Shown here one piece after another: positions 12,001 through 18,143 of a DNA stretch of 64,000 nucleotides. A model generated the notes under the pieces. That model was not told the DNA's origin. It saw only the letters and a program-made list of their open reading frames with translations, and did not search any database. The stretch comes from Undibacterium umbellatum (GTDB lineage Bacteria; Pseudomonadota; Gammaproteobacteria; Burkholderiales; Burkholderiaceae_D): the NCBI RefSeq assembly GCF_014284125.1, contig NZ_JACOFX010000024.1:16341-80340 (forward strand), read 5' to 3'. The first letter of the stretch is position 1, and every line of letters begins with the position of its first letter. A program made the position numbers and the translations under genes.

Positions 12001-14807
12001 TTTTGTACAATCTTAGTTTGATTAATGCCGAAAGCATTCCCAATATTAAATTTGCTTGTACTCAGACGCCCCAAACTGTCAAAGAACTGCTGTAAGGTTT
12101 GCCTGTTGGGATCATTTTGAGGGCGAATACTTTCCCAGGTTTGTGATGAATTGACAGACGTCAACTTTACTGAGTAGTTCGTCTTTTGGATCACATGACT
12201 ACTTGCGTCATACTGATAGTCGATCGCATACCCCTCTGAATTGACCGTGGCGGTTACACGGTTCTCAGCATCATAGAAGTTATAGCTGATTGCATCCTGG
12301 GACGGATTTTGGGTGATGAGCCCGCTCAGCAAGCTGCTGACCTGCGCATTCTTGTTCTGCGTCGCATAGGCGATGGTTGTGGTCTGACGCCCTGCGCTGT
12401 CATAGCGATACTCAACAATCCCACCTTCTGCATCCACCGTACCAATTAATTTCTGGTCCTGGTCGTAGTAGCGGTAGCTGCTGCGGTCTTTGATAGCGTC
12501 TGCTGTTACCTGTACCTCTTCTGCCGTCGCATTAACGCCTACGCTGGACGGATTAAGGGTGTTGGCGCGCTGTATCGTGGCAACGAGCTTGCCTGCAGCG
12601 TTGTATTGCAGTTCGGTGACTTCACCCAGCGGGCTGATGGTCTTGGCTACTCGTCCCAGTTTGTCGTACAGGGTACGGACGATCATGTCGCTGGCGCTGG
12701 CGGTCACAGGAATGACGCTGACGTTGGTCGGTGCGGAGGCATTGCCCGTCTGGACTACCTGGCCTTTGAGTTGCTGGAACTGGACATCTGTCAGTGCATT
12801 GGCACGGGCAATGGTCTGGACTTTTTGGCCCAGAACATTGTAGATGTATTGGGTAACTTCGCCTTTGCCATTGACATCGGCCTGGAGGTTGCCTGCGGCA
12901 TCGTAGATGTGCAGTTGTTCTACCCCTGTCGGGTCTTTGGCGTAGACCAAGCGGCCCAGGGCATCATAACCGTAGCTGGTGGTGAGTTCTCCACCGAGGG
13001 TGCTGCTAAGCAAGTGACCCTGGTTGTCGTAGACTTGGGTGTCGATGCGGCCACTGGCATTGTGCTGGACGATTTTGTGGTTGGCGTCGTCGTATTCGGT
13101 AAAGCTGGTCTTTTGCAGTGCATCGGTGGTGCTGGTCTGGCGGCCCAGACCGTCGTAGGTGTAGCTGGTCTGGTTATTGAGCGCATCAACCGTCATCAAC
13201 AGGTTGCCTGCGACATCATAGGTGAAACGGGTGATGCTTTCTTTGCCGTCAGCTACGCCTGTGCCATCAGCATTGATCTTGGCATAGGTGGTGGTGGTGC
13301 TGAGCTGGCCACGGGTGTTGTAGCTGTAGTCGCTGCGGGTGGTGTTGCTTTGGACCTGGGAGGTGCTCCAGCTTTGCAGTTGGCCCAGTGTCAGTGGGTC
13401 GTTCGTTTCTAGTCCGGCTACGGGGTAGCTGGCGTTGGTGTAGTGGATGTCGGCTGTCTTTTGGCCTGCGCTGTCATAGCGTTGTTCGCTGACTGTGCCA
13501 GTAGTACTGATCTGGAAGCGTAACTGGCCGGGCAGGCCGTAGACGAAGCGGGTGCTTTGTGAGCCTGTGGACTGGTTGGCACCTGCTGCCGGGGTCAGGG
13601 TGCTGAGGATGAGGTCGCCATTGGCGTCGTAGGTGTTGTCTGTGCGGTTACCGGCGGCATCTGTCTTGGTCAGCAGGTGACCGGCAGTGTCGTAGGTGTA
13701 GCTGGTTGCATTGCCTTGCGCATCTGTCAAACTGGCGATATTGCCGTAGGCATCATAGCCGTAGCGCAGGGTTTGGGTCTGGCCGTTGGCTGCGGGTGCG
13801 GTGATGCTGTCGAAGCGTTTGTCTGCGGTGAGGGTGTAGACGGTGACATTGCCAAAGGCGTCGGTGACTTTGGTTTGGCGGTTGACGGTGTCGTAGTCGA
13901 ATTTGGTCACCTTGTTGTAGGCATCGGTGATGCTGGCAACGCGGGCTTCGCCATCTACGGTAACGTAGGTAAATTTCTGGTAGCTGCCATCGGTCTGGGT
14001 GATGCTGTCGATGAGATTGCCAGTTCCCACATAGGTGTAGCTGGTGATGTAGACTTTACCATCGGTAATACTGCTGTCTTCCGGGCTCAGGTCGAGCAGG
14101 ACCTGGCTCAGGCGGTTCTGGGTATCGTAGGTGTAGCGGGTGTTGCTGGTGACTTTGCCATCGGCGGCGACAATGCGTTCCTGGCTCAGGTTGTTGCCTG
14201 TGTAGATAAATTCTACCGATTCGCCATTGGCGGTGGTGATCTTGGACAGCAGGTCGCCGTTGTAACTGTAGGTGGTGATATTGCCGCTGGTGTCGCTGGC
14301 TGTGGCCAACTTCCAGGTGCCATTGCCACCTTGGTAGGTTTCTGTTTGGTGGCTGACTGTGTCTGTCCACTTCCAGGTCGTACCATCACTGCTGAGAGTG
14401 TCGAACTCAGCGTTGCCAGGGGCGCCTACATACAGCTGCCTGGTCGCGTCGTAAACAAAGCTACTGACGCTGCCGTCTTGCCCTACGCGCTGGACCTCAC
14501 TACCTACAGTATTTAATGTGCCGGTGAGGTTGGTAATGCGGCGATAGCCGTTGATCCACCAGGCGTCACCGTTGTCGTCGGACATTTTGCCCTGACTGTT
14601 ATAGGTACGCAATAAAGAAACATCGTCGCCACGACCTACCAGAACGGCATCGTTGTCTTGTATCACCACGTTGCCGGTCGCAACGTTGACATATGTTTTT
14701 TCGCCTGTCTTGCCTGAAGACGATTGGTCTAAGTTGCCGCGACCTCCCAATTGCGCCAAAGAAGCTTGCACTAAACCAGTACCATTTCCGCTAACGATCG
14801 TGACCAT
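1..14807 (-). CDS. Giant RHS/YD-repeat protein (3' end beyond window)
   Basis: Reading the minus strand from the ATG at 14807-14805 (preceded by AAAGG, spacing about 8) gives an open frame with no stop to the window edge, more than 4930 codons. The protein is built almost wholly of YD-type repeats (Y-x-Y-D-x-x-G-R followed by T-D-x-x-G-N-x-T). There is no classical Sec signal; the N-terminus is Gly/Ser-rich and leads into a domain with an A-T-G-N-x-V and D-D-N-G-D-A-W-W signature. That signature recurs near 9120 and 3390, so three modules of roughly 5.4-5.7 kb are present, the third cut by the edge. Family knowledge: YD proteins form large hollow shells or surface/secreted polymorphic toxins with a variable C-terminal tip; that tip lies outside the window. 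Frame continuity is supported because matching blocks of the three modules are offset by multiples of three. Export route unknown; type I or a dedicated system is possible. Confidence 0.9.
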   Translation of the reverse strand, partial: MVTIVSGNGTGLVQASLAQLGGRGNLDQSSSGKTGEKTYVNVATGNVVIQDNDAVLVGRGDDVSLLRTYNSQGKMSDDNGDAWWINGYRRITNLTGTLNTVGSEVQRVGQDGSVSSFVYDATRQLYVGAPGNAEFDTLSSDGTTWKWTDTVSHQTETYQGGNGTWKLATASDTSGNITTYSYNGDLLSKITTANGESVEFIYTGNNLSQERIVAADGKVTSNTRYTYDTQNRLSQVLLDLSPEDSSITDGKVYITSYTYVGTGNLIDSITQTDGSYQKFTYVTVDGEARVASITDAYNKVTKFDYDTVNRQTKVTDAFGNVTVYTLTADKRFDSITAPAANGQTQTLRYGYDAYGNIASLTDAQGNATSYTYDTAGHLLTKTDAAGNRTDNTYDANGDLILSTLTPAAGANQSTGSQSTRFVYGLPGQLRFQISTTGTVSEQRYDSAGQKTADIHYTNASYPVAGLETNDPLTLGQLQSWSTSQVQSNTTRSDYSYNTRGQLSTTTTYAKINADGTGVADGKESITRFTYDVAGNLLMTVDALNNQTSYTYDGLGRQTSTTDALQKTSFTEYDDANHKIVQHNASGRIDTQVYDNQGHLLSSTLGGELTTSYGYDALGRLVYAKDPTGVEQLHIYDAAGNLQADVNGKGEVTQYIYNVLGQKVQTIARANALTDVQFQQLKGQVVQTGNASAPTNVSVIPVTASASDMIVRTLYDKLGRVAKTISPLGEVTELQYNAAGKLVATIQRANTLNPSSVGVNATAEEVQVTADAIKDRSSYRYYDQDQKLIGTVDAEGGIVEYRYDSAGRQTTTIAYATQNKNAQVSSLLSGLITQNPSQDAISYNFYDAENRVTATVNSEGYAIDYQYDASSHVIQKTNYSVKLTSVNSSQTWESIRPQNDPNRQTLQQFFDSLGRLSTSKFNIGNAFGINQTKIVQNVYDTKTGLLSYTVQDANRPNLRRASNTAYDQYGRVIGTLAGNGSEILFTNSDPAIIDQSWKDYGIAYTYDGANRRTSSIDQNGHRTLYYYDQAGHLTFTVNAMGEVTEQRYNHLGQLTDTIQYANRVTGLSTLNGGLQTAEFNQKIQAIANPADDIRTSNTYDLDGRLLAVTDPNNQLTRYTYDQFGQQIKITDAKQIDTELHYDKRGLVTDTIHDAANLHQTVHTDYDAFGRAWRTVDAMGNVTHQKLDKLGQVVEVKDVASGSSTRTTYDAFSRILTKIDAKGAVTQFWYSWGPQGAPVVTTSAEGLVSSEGFLRTGEKSSQNKADGPYLSYVYDKDGNEITKYNGSYFTNKTFDKSDRLILSTDENGNKTTYTYDDVNRLLSKTLEIANGQPLVTTYKYDALGRQIETTDPENKTTRLVYDHNGQLLQTIVDPNGLNLVTEYSYDETGKTLKITQKDRDNVVKSMQTYAYDSLGRRITESQDGGLTVSRKYQYDANNNVISVTDAQAHVTHFAYDSQNRQILGIDVSGSVTSTVYDLNGRISQIRHYATAIDVTTIGSAADSATLLALIPPSSTNDQVSYRYYDKDGRMTFEVSALGEVISHAYDGAGRIVRNTQFATKITLPPPVDFSLSLVPVNVLDLVDSYSYDVTGRLGFKISIDGSVTGYTYDKAGNLTATTIFTNKISVNDVTVGTKADVVTFFMQNKKSATDRIERRAYDEANRLIYIVDAKGNVTQNIYEGLHLKQTVQYANVINISNSDLASIKNAIKVDVVKDKLVSYIFDQVGNLSGSLVTSGNGDAKTYDKNGTLLSFKDSSGNTTLYNYDIEGRLLSSTDTQGKTESYIYNVQGQKTSYTNKNGDTWSYIYDAAGALLKVISTLSNGVSNTFDYGAYRSGHQNLSLVNTGKGKNGEITSVDLATGNLVLRDADALLSGLGDDVSILRSYNSQGRLSDDNGDAWWLNGYRCVAALTGDLNKAGSSVYRVGQDGTVVKYNYDLNRQLYVAAQGSGSFDTLSSDGSSWTWKQAGSQRTETYQGDNGYTWKLAIACDLNGLKTTYTYSGDLLSRITNANGEAVEFIYTDNNLTQERIVAADGKVTSNTNYRYDAQNRLNQVLLDLSPDDASIADGKVYATTYTYVGGGNLLESITQTDGSYQKFSYVTVNGESRIASITDVYNNVTKFDYDTVNRQTTVTDAFGNVSTYITNADKRFDTVIAPAANGQTATTRYTYDAAGNLASITDAQNNVTSFTYDASGNLLTKTDAQGNRVENTYNGNNDLLTSTLYSALTADGKQLSGPQTTRYVYDAQHNLRFQINATGNVIEQRFDSNGQKITEVHFTNVKYGNGLLSPSLDQMQNWSSSQAQDITTRKDYGYNSRGQVNSITTYGKIGSDGQGIKDGTESITQYSYDVSGKLLFSIDGKNNQTSFTYDGLGRVLSTTDALQKTSYTEYDDANHKVILHNASGRIDTQLFDSRGHLLSSSLGGELTTEYRYDALGRQVYSRDPSGVEQLHIYDPAGNIQADINGQGEVTQYVYNNLGQKIQTIARANALTSSQFQQIKAQLVQEGVASTAAAIVNNIPVTASGSDMISRTLYDSLGRIGKSISPLGEVTDFQYNAAGKLVATIQRANTLNPSTISIDDKAQDVAVAADAVNDRISYCYYDQDQKLIGKADAEGGIVGYLYDNADRLRVVVAYAAKNQNAKVDSKFSSLITTNSSKDVVDFYFYDASDRVIAYIDPQGTPTEFKYDLAGNITQKTTYNGDLSGGYNLSGTWDQIRPQYIDPSRQTVKQTFDKLGRLETTETFVGEYRNDNFTTKTKNIFDSQTGLLISSGIVDSRAALRRTQDTAYDKFGRVVATVKGNGSELLRNTTDPVTISQIWKDYGTAYTYDAGNRRTSSKDQNGRRTLYYYDNAGHLTFTVNALGEVTEQRYNHLGQLTDNVQYATRLTGLSGLSGGLQTADFTQKIQAIADQTNDIRSSYSYDLDGRVITMTDANRQITTYTYNQFGEQVKITDAKHVDTELRYDKRGAVTDTIRDTANLHQAVRTDYDAFARAWRTVDAMGNVTQQQFDRLGRVVEVKDMATGSATTSKYDAFGRIFTQTDARGVLTSYWYLDSRNGDKTAIVSVAFQVRGQIYINRVGDIQRHDYSEANSDFMTYDYDGNLLTYNRTVVNGISTIANTYDKSDRLTQSTDENGNVTTYAYDDANRLTSKTLAMAGGQTLVTSYKYDAFGRQVEITDADNKVTKLVYDHKGQLLQSIVDPDGLHLVTEYSYDEAGKTLKVTQRGNGKDASLVQSYTYDALGRRISESSDDGITTSRKYAYDANNNVISVTDTNGNLTHYAYDSQNRQIISIDAAGGVTTTAYDPDGRISQLHRYAVAIDTTSIGVAADKAALNALIPAASANDQIFYRYYDNDGHLAVEVNALGDATSYAYDTEGHVVRTIQYATKVTVPPMAALSTATLPIAVQDKVESYAYEPTGRLGFKIAADGAVTGYAYDKVGNLTATTSYANHINVQSVALGARADAVLSLMNSKKSVLDHTERRAYDEANRLVYTVDAQGLVTQNIYDGLHLKQTVLYANAISVSDSNYSTIKNGISADGSKDKLTSYVYDKAGRLISVTDYQGKAESYTYNSLGQKISYTDKNGVVITYAYDKAGNLLAHSLSNTDAQGKTETYTYNNLGQTIGYATKVGAVYSAYTYDTLSNVLTQTTGKIDAQGNIESKTYDKNNQLLSTTDKSGNVSNYDNAGRLQTIVDTQGKTETYTYNAVGQIANVTNKQGEVSTYNYDSAGTLKTITAVTANGTVVIFDDSVYAASQQNLSLLNIAAGKNGEIAAVNLATGNLVLRDADALLSGLGNDTSILRTYNSQGKLSDDNRDAWWLNGYRRVAALNGELNKAGSSVYRAGQDASVVKYTYDSTRQLYVATQGSGSFDTLSSDGTTWTWTDTVSHQTETYQGNNGTWKLATASDTSGNVTSYTYNGDLLSKITNANGEAVEFIYTGNNLSQERIVAADGKVTSNTRYTYDTQNRLSQVLLDLSPEDSSITDGKVYITSYTYVGTGNLIDSITQTDGSYQKFTYVTVDGEARVASITDAYNKVTKFDYDTVNRQTKVTDAFGNVTVYTLTADKRFDSITAPAANGQTQTLRYGYDAYGNIASLTDAQGNATSYTYDTAGHLLTKTDAAGNRTDNTYDANGDLILSTLTPAAGANQSTGSQSTRFVYGLPGQLRFQISTTGTVSEQRYDSAGQKTADIHYTNASYPVAGLETNDPLTLGQLQSWSTSQVQSNTTRSDYSYNTRGQLSTTTTYAKINADGTGVADGKESITRFTYDVAGNLLMTVDALNNQTSYTYDGLGRQTSTTDALQKTSFTEYDDANHKIVQHNASGRIDTQVYDNQGHLLSSTLGGELTTSYGYDALGRLVYAKDPTGVEQLHIYDAAGNLQADVNGKGEVTQYIYNVLGQRVQTIARANALTDVQFQQLKGQVVQTGNVSAPANVSVIPVTASASDMIVRTLYDNLGRVAKTISPLGEVTELQYNAAGKLVATIQRANTLNPSSVGVNATAQDVQVAADSKDRSSYRYYDQDQKLIGTVDAEGGIVEYRYDSAGRQTVTIAYATQNKNAQVNSLLSGLITQNPSQDAVSYNFYNAENQLIGSANAEGYATEYHYNLSGQLTQTTRYSNKVSNVSTNAPWETIRPIADATADLITQQTYDALGRTKNTIAANGSITTSFYDDNTGLLVRQKLNLGTAQSRFVNLKYDQYGRVIGEMSSIGGWQLNTGAISEATAWQNYGVSHTYDSANRRTSSTDQNGHRSLFYYDQAGHLTHTINALGEVKESRYNHLGQLTDTITYGTRLTNVSSLTGGLAPSSLIQSLAAIANNQLDSAQHLNYDLDGRVESMTDANGSVTYYSYDQFGERTSITSAITDTENLITKTSYNKLGQVTETTQDANGIKQIVHTDYDAFGRAYRTVDANGNVTTQIFDRLGRAVEVTDQASGHSNKTSYNAFNQTLTLTDAK
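1659..3050 (-). repeat. Long exact repeat, module 3 copy
   Basis: By line-by-line reading this 1392-bp block is identical to 12825-14216 (offset 11166, a multiple of three). It lies inside the third YD module. The differences that bound it are GCG versus TTT at 1656-1658 and a T versus C at 3051. The equivalent part of module 2 (about 7385-8780) differs at many positions. Confidence 0.85.
12825..14216 (-). repeat. Long exact repeat, module 1 copy
   Basis: Partner of the block at 1659-3050, in the same orientation and reading frame of the giant YD gene. Sequence on either side is still homologous but diverged, as expected for recent gene conversion or unequal exchange inside the gene rather than for a mobile element. 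Confidence 0.85.
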
Positions 14808-15150
14808 GTGTTTTACCTTTTAAATTCGTGCCAATTATTCTTTGCGACAACAAGTGCCTCATTGCATGTCGCTTTCATACGCAATAGTCCAAACATTTCA
14901 GAATTTGTTTAGGTGAAATCGAAAATAATTTAAAGATCCGTATTTAATTCCATAATTAGACTAAATACATACCAATCATTAATTAAAAGCCAGAAATAGT
15001 GCTAATAATATTTGGCGTTAATTTTTATAGAAAATGCTTCCAATAATGCACAATTGACATTAAGTAGTAATTGGGAGGGCGTCGGGACAATGCATAAGAT
15101 GGCAGGCATGATATGCTATTGATAACAAAAGAATACGTATATGCCGTAGT
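14808..15150. other. AT-rich intergenic region upstream of the YD gene
   Basis: No coding sequence I can support. It should hold the promoter of the giant minus-strand gene. Read on the minus strand, a TTGGCACG motif occurs about 20-30 bases before the start codon, but the matching GC element of a sigma-54 promoter is missing, so no promoter is called. The right part abuts the ISKra4 element. Confidence 0.5.
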
Positions 15151-16706
15151 GGAGAGCAGCCAAAAGTGGAGGCAAGTGATTAGGTAAAATTGGCGGTAGA
15201 ATTTGTTGCATGCGAACAAATATGGAGGTTGCCATGCGCATGATCATTGAAGCACGTATTGTGTCCAGCACAGGAAGCGAGAAGGTGGTTTCATTGGCCG
15301 ATATTGAAAGGGGCGATGGTGATCTAAAGCAGCTCGGCCTGAATTTATCAGAAGGACGTGATTTGATGCATGACGTGCAACATGCTTTGGTCAATGCGCA
15401 AACACATACATTCATAGAGGCGTCTAGGCAATGCCCTTATTGTCACGCAGAGCTGTCCATCAAGACAATGCGCACCATTCAGTACAAAACAGTCTATGGA
15501 AAAGTGACGATCGACAGCCCGCAATTGCGGCGGTGCACATGCAAACAGTCAAAGGGAGCTGCATCGTATAGCCCGCTTGCGCAAGCCATACCGTTTCGCA
15601 TGAGTCCTGAACTGGAATACCTCCAGGTAAAGTGGGCGGCGCATCTTCCCTATGCAGCCGCCACTAAATTACTGAAAGAAATACTTCCGCTCGATCAGGC
15701 GATTTCAACTTCAGGTGTAAAAAATCGTGTACGTGCTGTCGGACAGGAACTCGATGACAAAGTGGAAAGTGCCATTCGGGGTGAGCGCCAATACCCATCG
15801 TGCCGCACGAAGAAACTGAAGATAACTGCCATTGCTGTTGACTCTGCGTGGCTGCGGCAACGCCCATCGCGCCAACAACAAGACGACGCCAAGCTTGCAG
15901 AGTATTTCCCTTCAAAGCGCCCCCCGCCAACCGGACGACACGTCAACATCATCGCTGGTCGTGCGGTACGCGACGATGGTACATCACGCGTCTATGGATA
16001 CGTCAATAAAGAGGTCACCTCGGCCGCCACCAGGCTGGACCATTTTCTATCCGAACAAATGGTTGGCAACGATGAGAAGATCACAATCGTCTCTGATGGT
16101 GCGGCGGAATTTGAGAAGGCAGTAGAAGGTTCCGTGAGACCACTAAAACGTCTCTTGGATTGGTTTCATATTGCAATGAAATTTCGGGCAATCGAGCAGT
16201 CAGCGCAGAAATTCCCGGAACTTTTAGCCCCCAACGGACGACCAATCAAAGACGAAATCGCCTCGGCGAAATGGCTTACGTGGCACGGTAAAGGATCCGA
16301 AGCGGTCGAACGAATCAAGAGCATACATGACATGTTTGAGCTCGCGCTGGAAAATCCAGCTTACAACGCTTTGTGGTGGAACCTTCGTGGAACATATTGG
16401 TACTTGGATTCGAATAGTAAATACCTGGTCAACTATGGATGGCGTTACCGACGAGGCATGCCCATCAGCAGCAGTATTGCCGAATCGGCAGTCAACGAAG
16501 TTGTTAGTTTGCGATGCGCGAAGAAGCGTCAAATGCGATGGACAGATGAAGGTGCGCACCTTCTAGTGCAGGTTCGTGTGGCCGCGTTGAACGGTGAACT
16601 TAAGATGAGAGACAACCCGATACCACGTCGATTTACAGGTAAGGGAACGTGCGATGAACAGTCGAAACGGGTGGCATAAAGCTGCCTCCGGTTTTGGCTG
16701 CTCTCC
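15151..16706 (+). mobile_element. ISKra4-family insertion sequence
   Basis: A single transposase gene is flanked by 24-bp terminal inverted repeats at 15151-15174 and 16683-16706, which match at 22 of 24 positions and begin GGAGAGCAGCCAAAA read inward. Element length is about 1556 bp. I see no direct target duplication in the flanks (GCCGTAGT on the left, CGCAGTTG on the right), so either none was made or one flank has been rearranged. The transposase is intact, so the copy could be active. Confidence 0.8.
15234..16679 (+). CDS. ISKra4-family DDE transposase
   Basis: About 481 residues. The ATG at 15234 is chosen over upstream in-frame ATGs at 15210 and 15222 because a perfect GGAGG (15224-15228) sits five bases before it. 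Near the N-terminus is a zinc-ribbon-like C-P-Y-C followed by C-x-C. Three acidic catalytic regions of the DDE fold are visible: A-V-D-S-A-W, V-S-D-G-A-A-E-F with L-D-W-F-H-I-A-M-K after it, and a C-terminal E-S-A-V-N-E-V block followed by K-K-R-Q-M-R-W, a pattern typical of ISKra4-like transposases. It lies between well-matched inverted repeats and shows no internal stop or frameshift. It catalyses movement of its own element. Confidence 0.85.
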   Translation: MRMIIEARIVSSTGSEKVVSLADIERGDGDLKQLGLNLSEGRDLMHDVQHALVNAQTHTFIEASRQCPYCHAELSIKTMRTIQYKTVYGKVTIDSPQLRRCTCKQSKGAASYSPLAQAIPFRMSPELEYLQVKWAAHLPYAAATKLLKEILPLDQAISTSGVKNRVRAVGQELDDKVESAIRGERQYPSCRTKKLKITAIAVDSAWLRQRPSRQQQDDAKLAEYFPSKRPPPTGRHVNIIAGRAVRDDGTSRVYGYVNKEVTSAATRLDHFLSEQMVGNDEKITIVSDGAAEFEKAVEGSVRPLKRLLDWFHIAMKFRAIEQSAQKFPELLAPNGRPIKDEIASAKWLTWHGKGSEAVERIKSIHDMFELALENPAYNALWWNLRGTYWYLDSNSKYLVNYGWRYRRGMPISSSIAESAVNEVVSLRCAKKRQMRWTDEGAHLLVQVRVAALNGELKMRDNPIPRRFTGKGTCDEQSKRVA

Positions 16707-16931
16707 CGCAGTTGGAGACTTCGAACCGTCATTTTTCGGTATTCGTCGGTATGTTCTTGGAGGGGTAGCAAGACAATGCGAGTCATTCAAGATTTACGGT
16801 AGGTGAAATGCTGCGGAAGCCTATTTTTGAAAAATTATGATGGGGTTACCATAAGCTATGGGTTACCAGCGCCGTTGAGGCTCCATGGCAATAGGCCTCC
16901 TGCTTTGCCGGAGGTAATTAATTTTTGTAGC

Positions 16932-16960
16932 TTGTCGCTACAGATAACTTGACCTATAAT
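16932..16960 (+). promoter_or_regulatory. Sigma-70-type promoter
   Basis: TTGTCG at 16932-16937 and a perfect TATAAT at 16955-16960 are separated by 17 bases. The expected start of transcription is near 16967. It faces the nine-codon ORF at 17001 and, about 270 bases further on, the RNA ligase operon, which it may drive with a long leader. Confidence 0.6.
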
Positions 16961-17000
16961 CCTCGCGTAGTCTTAACCCTTTCTAATATTGGAGCTAAAA

Positions 17001-17030
17001 GTGCCCCGCCTCAACGTCATTTACTGCTAA
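17001..17030 (+). pseudogene. Nine-codon ORF resembling a SelT/SelW/SelH N-terminus
   Basis: GTG start with a GGAG six bases upstream, reading M-P-R-L-N-V-I-Y-C then TAA. SelT/SelW/SelH (Rdx) family proteins in bacteria commonly begin with a very similar M-P-R-x-x-I-x-Y-C stretch before the second Cys of their redox motif. I infer that a chromosomal gene with its own promoter was cut just after its first Cys when the downstream cassette arrived. A functional leader peptide for the operon is the alternative. Confidence 0.3.
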
Positions 17031-17238
17031 TACTGACGACTGTTTTCAGCAACCTCAAAGTGCACTTGCGCTAAAGAGGAAGCGGCACAAGCTCGTGGAT
17101 TTGCGTTCTGCATAATCCGCTTTCCGCACACATTGCAGCTGCACCAGAATTGTCTGGTGTAACTGATATGTCTTAACTCGTCGTCGGTCTTTTTTGACCT
17201 ATATGAACCTTTTGCGGTGAACGCAGAAGTGAACGACG

Positions 17239-18141
17239 ATGTTTTTACAATCAATTCAACTATTTAAATACCCCCGTACCCCTCATTTGGAAGGTTCGCG
17301 TTTGCAGGACGGGGACGATGCATCTGGACAAGTGCCGCTGTCAGCTCTAAAGGGAATGCACGTCGTCATCGAAGAAAAAATCGATGGAGCAAATTCTGCA
17401 ATTTCGTTTAGTGGCAGTGGCGATTTGTTATTGCAGAGCCGTGGTCACTACCTCGTCGGAGGCGGAAGTGAGAGACAGTTTAATCTGCTGAAACCCTGGG
17501 CAAGTGCTCATGAAACTCGTTTCATTGATTTGCTTGAGGACCGCTATGTGATGTTTGGCGAATGGGCTTACAGTAAGCACTCGGTTTTTTACGACAGGCT
17601 CCCACACTTTTTCAATGAGTTCGATATTTACGACCGACATGCTGGTTGCTTTTTATCCACCAGCCGTCGGCACGAAATGCTCACAGGATCTCCCATACTT
17701 CCGGTACCGGTGCTGTACGAAGGGCCAATGCCTACTAGTTCCTCTCTATTGTGGAAGTTGGTACGAGCGTCCTTGGCTAAATCTTCCTGCTGGGAGCAAG
17801 TTTTTGAAGATACTGTCCTGAGAGAAGGTTTGCCCATTGATTTGTGTTGGAAACAAACAGATAAATCAATACGTTCAGAAGGCCTCTATTTAAAGATAGA
17901 GGACGAAGAGAAAGTACTGGCAAGATATAAATTAGTGCGTCATGACTTCATTCAAACGATACTTGATTCAGGCTCACATCACTCCCGACGCCCTGTCCTT
18001 CCGAATCAACTTGCCGCTGGCGTTGACTTGTACGCTCCAGAACCTGCCGTGACATGGCAGTCGTTAGGACTTAAGACCCTGAGTTCGCATAAAGAAATTG
18101 CTGAACTAGCAGACTTTAATGACAAGCGAAAGGAGTCTTGA
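17239..18141 (+). CDS. ATP-dependent RNA ligase, Rnl2-like
   Basis: 300 residues. The nucleotidyltransferase motifs of the ligase/capping superfamily appear in order: motif I with the adenylated lysine as K47 in E-K-I-D-G-A-N; a motif Ia-like L-L-L-Q-S-R-G; motif III around M-F-G-E-W-A-Y (about residue 105) followed by F-N-E-F-D-I-Y-D; motif IV E-G-L-Y-L-K-I; motif V Y-K-L-V-R. Such ligases join 3'-OH to 5'-phosphate RNA ends through enzyme-AMP and RNA-AMP intermediates. The size and motif spacing fit the RNA_ligase family (T4 Rnl2 group) rather than DNA ligases; no OB or BRCT domain is present. It is first in an operon with an HNH-type protein and an HD/kinase protein that could prepare the ends it seals. 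The Shine-Dalgarno before the ATG is weak. Confidence 0.85.
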   Translation: MFLQSIQLFKYPRTPHLEGSRLQDGDDASGQVPLSALKGMHVVIEEKIDGANSAISFSGSGDLLLQSRGHYLVGGGSERQFNLLKPWASAHETRFIDLLEDRYVMFGEWAYSKHSVFYDRLPHFFNEFDIYDRHAGCFLSTSRRHEMLTGSPILPVPVLYEGPMPTSSSLLWKLVRASLAKSSCWEQVFEDTVLREGLPIDLCWKQTDKSIRSEGLYLKIEDEEKVLARYKLVRHDFIQTILDSGSHHSRRPVLPNQLAAGVDLYAPEPAVTWQSLGLKTLSSHKEIAELADFNDKRKES

Positions 18142-18143
18142 CA

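Larger units (their letters stand above)
16707..17238. other. Intergenic region with promoter and gene remnant
   Basis: Between the IS end and the RNA ligase gene. It contains a good sigma-70-type promoter (16932-16960) and a nine-codon ORF (17001-17030), listed separately. A CCTCC/GGAGG hairpin (16896-16900, 16910-16914) followed by a T-rich tract at about 16915-16927 could be a weak terminator. A minus-strand ORF at 17027-17254 has a C-x-C-x-x-C cluster but overlaps the ligase start and is not called. Confidence 0.5.

Noticed and set aside
14820..14850. Sigma-54 promoter for the YD gene
   Set aside because: TTGGCACG is present on the minus strand, but the -12 GC at the right spacing is missing and the site would lie too close to the start codon.
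17027..17254. 75-codon minus-strand ORF with a C-x-C-x-x-C cluster
   Set aside because: It overlaps the start of the RNA ligase gene and the SelW-like remnant, has no clear ribosome site, and resembles Ogr/Delta zinc proteins only vaguely.
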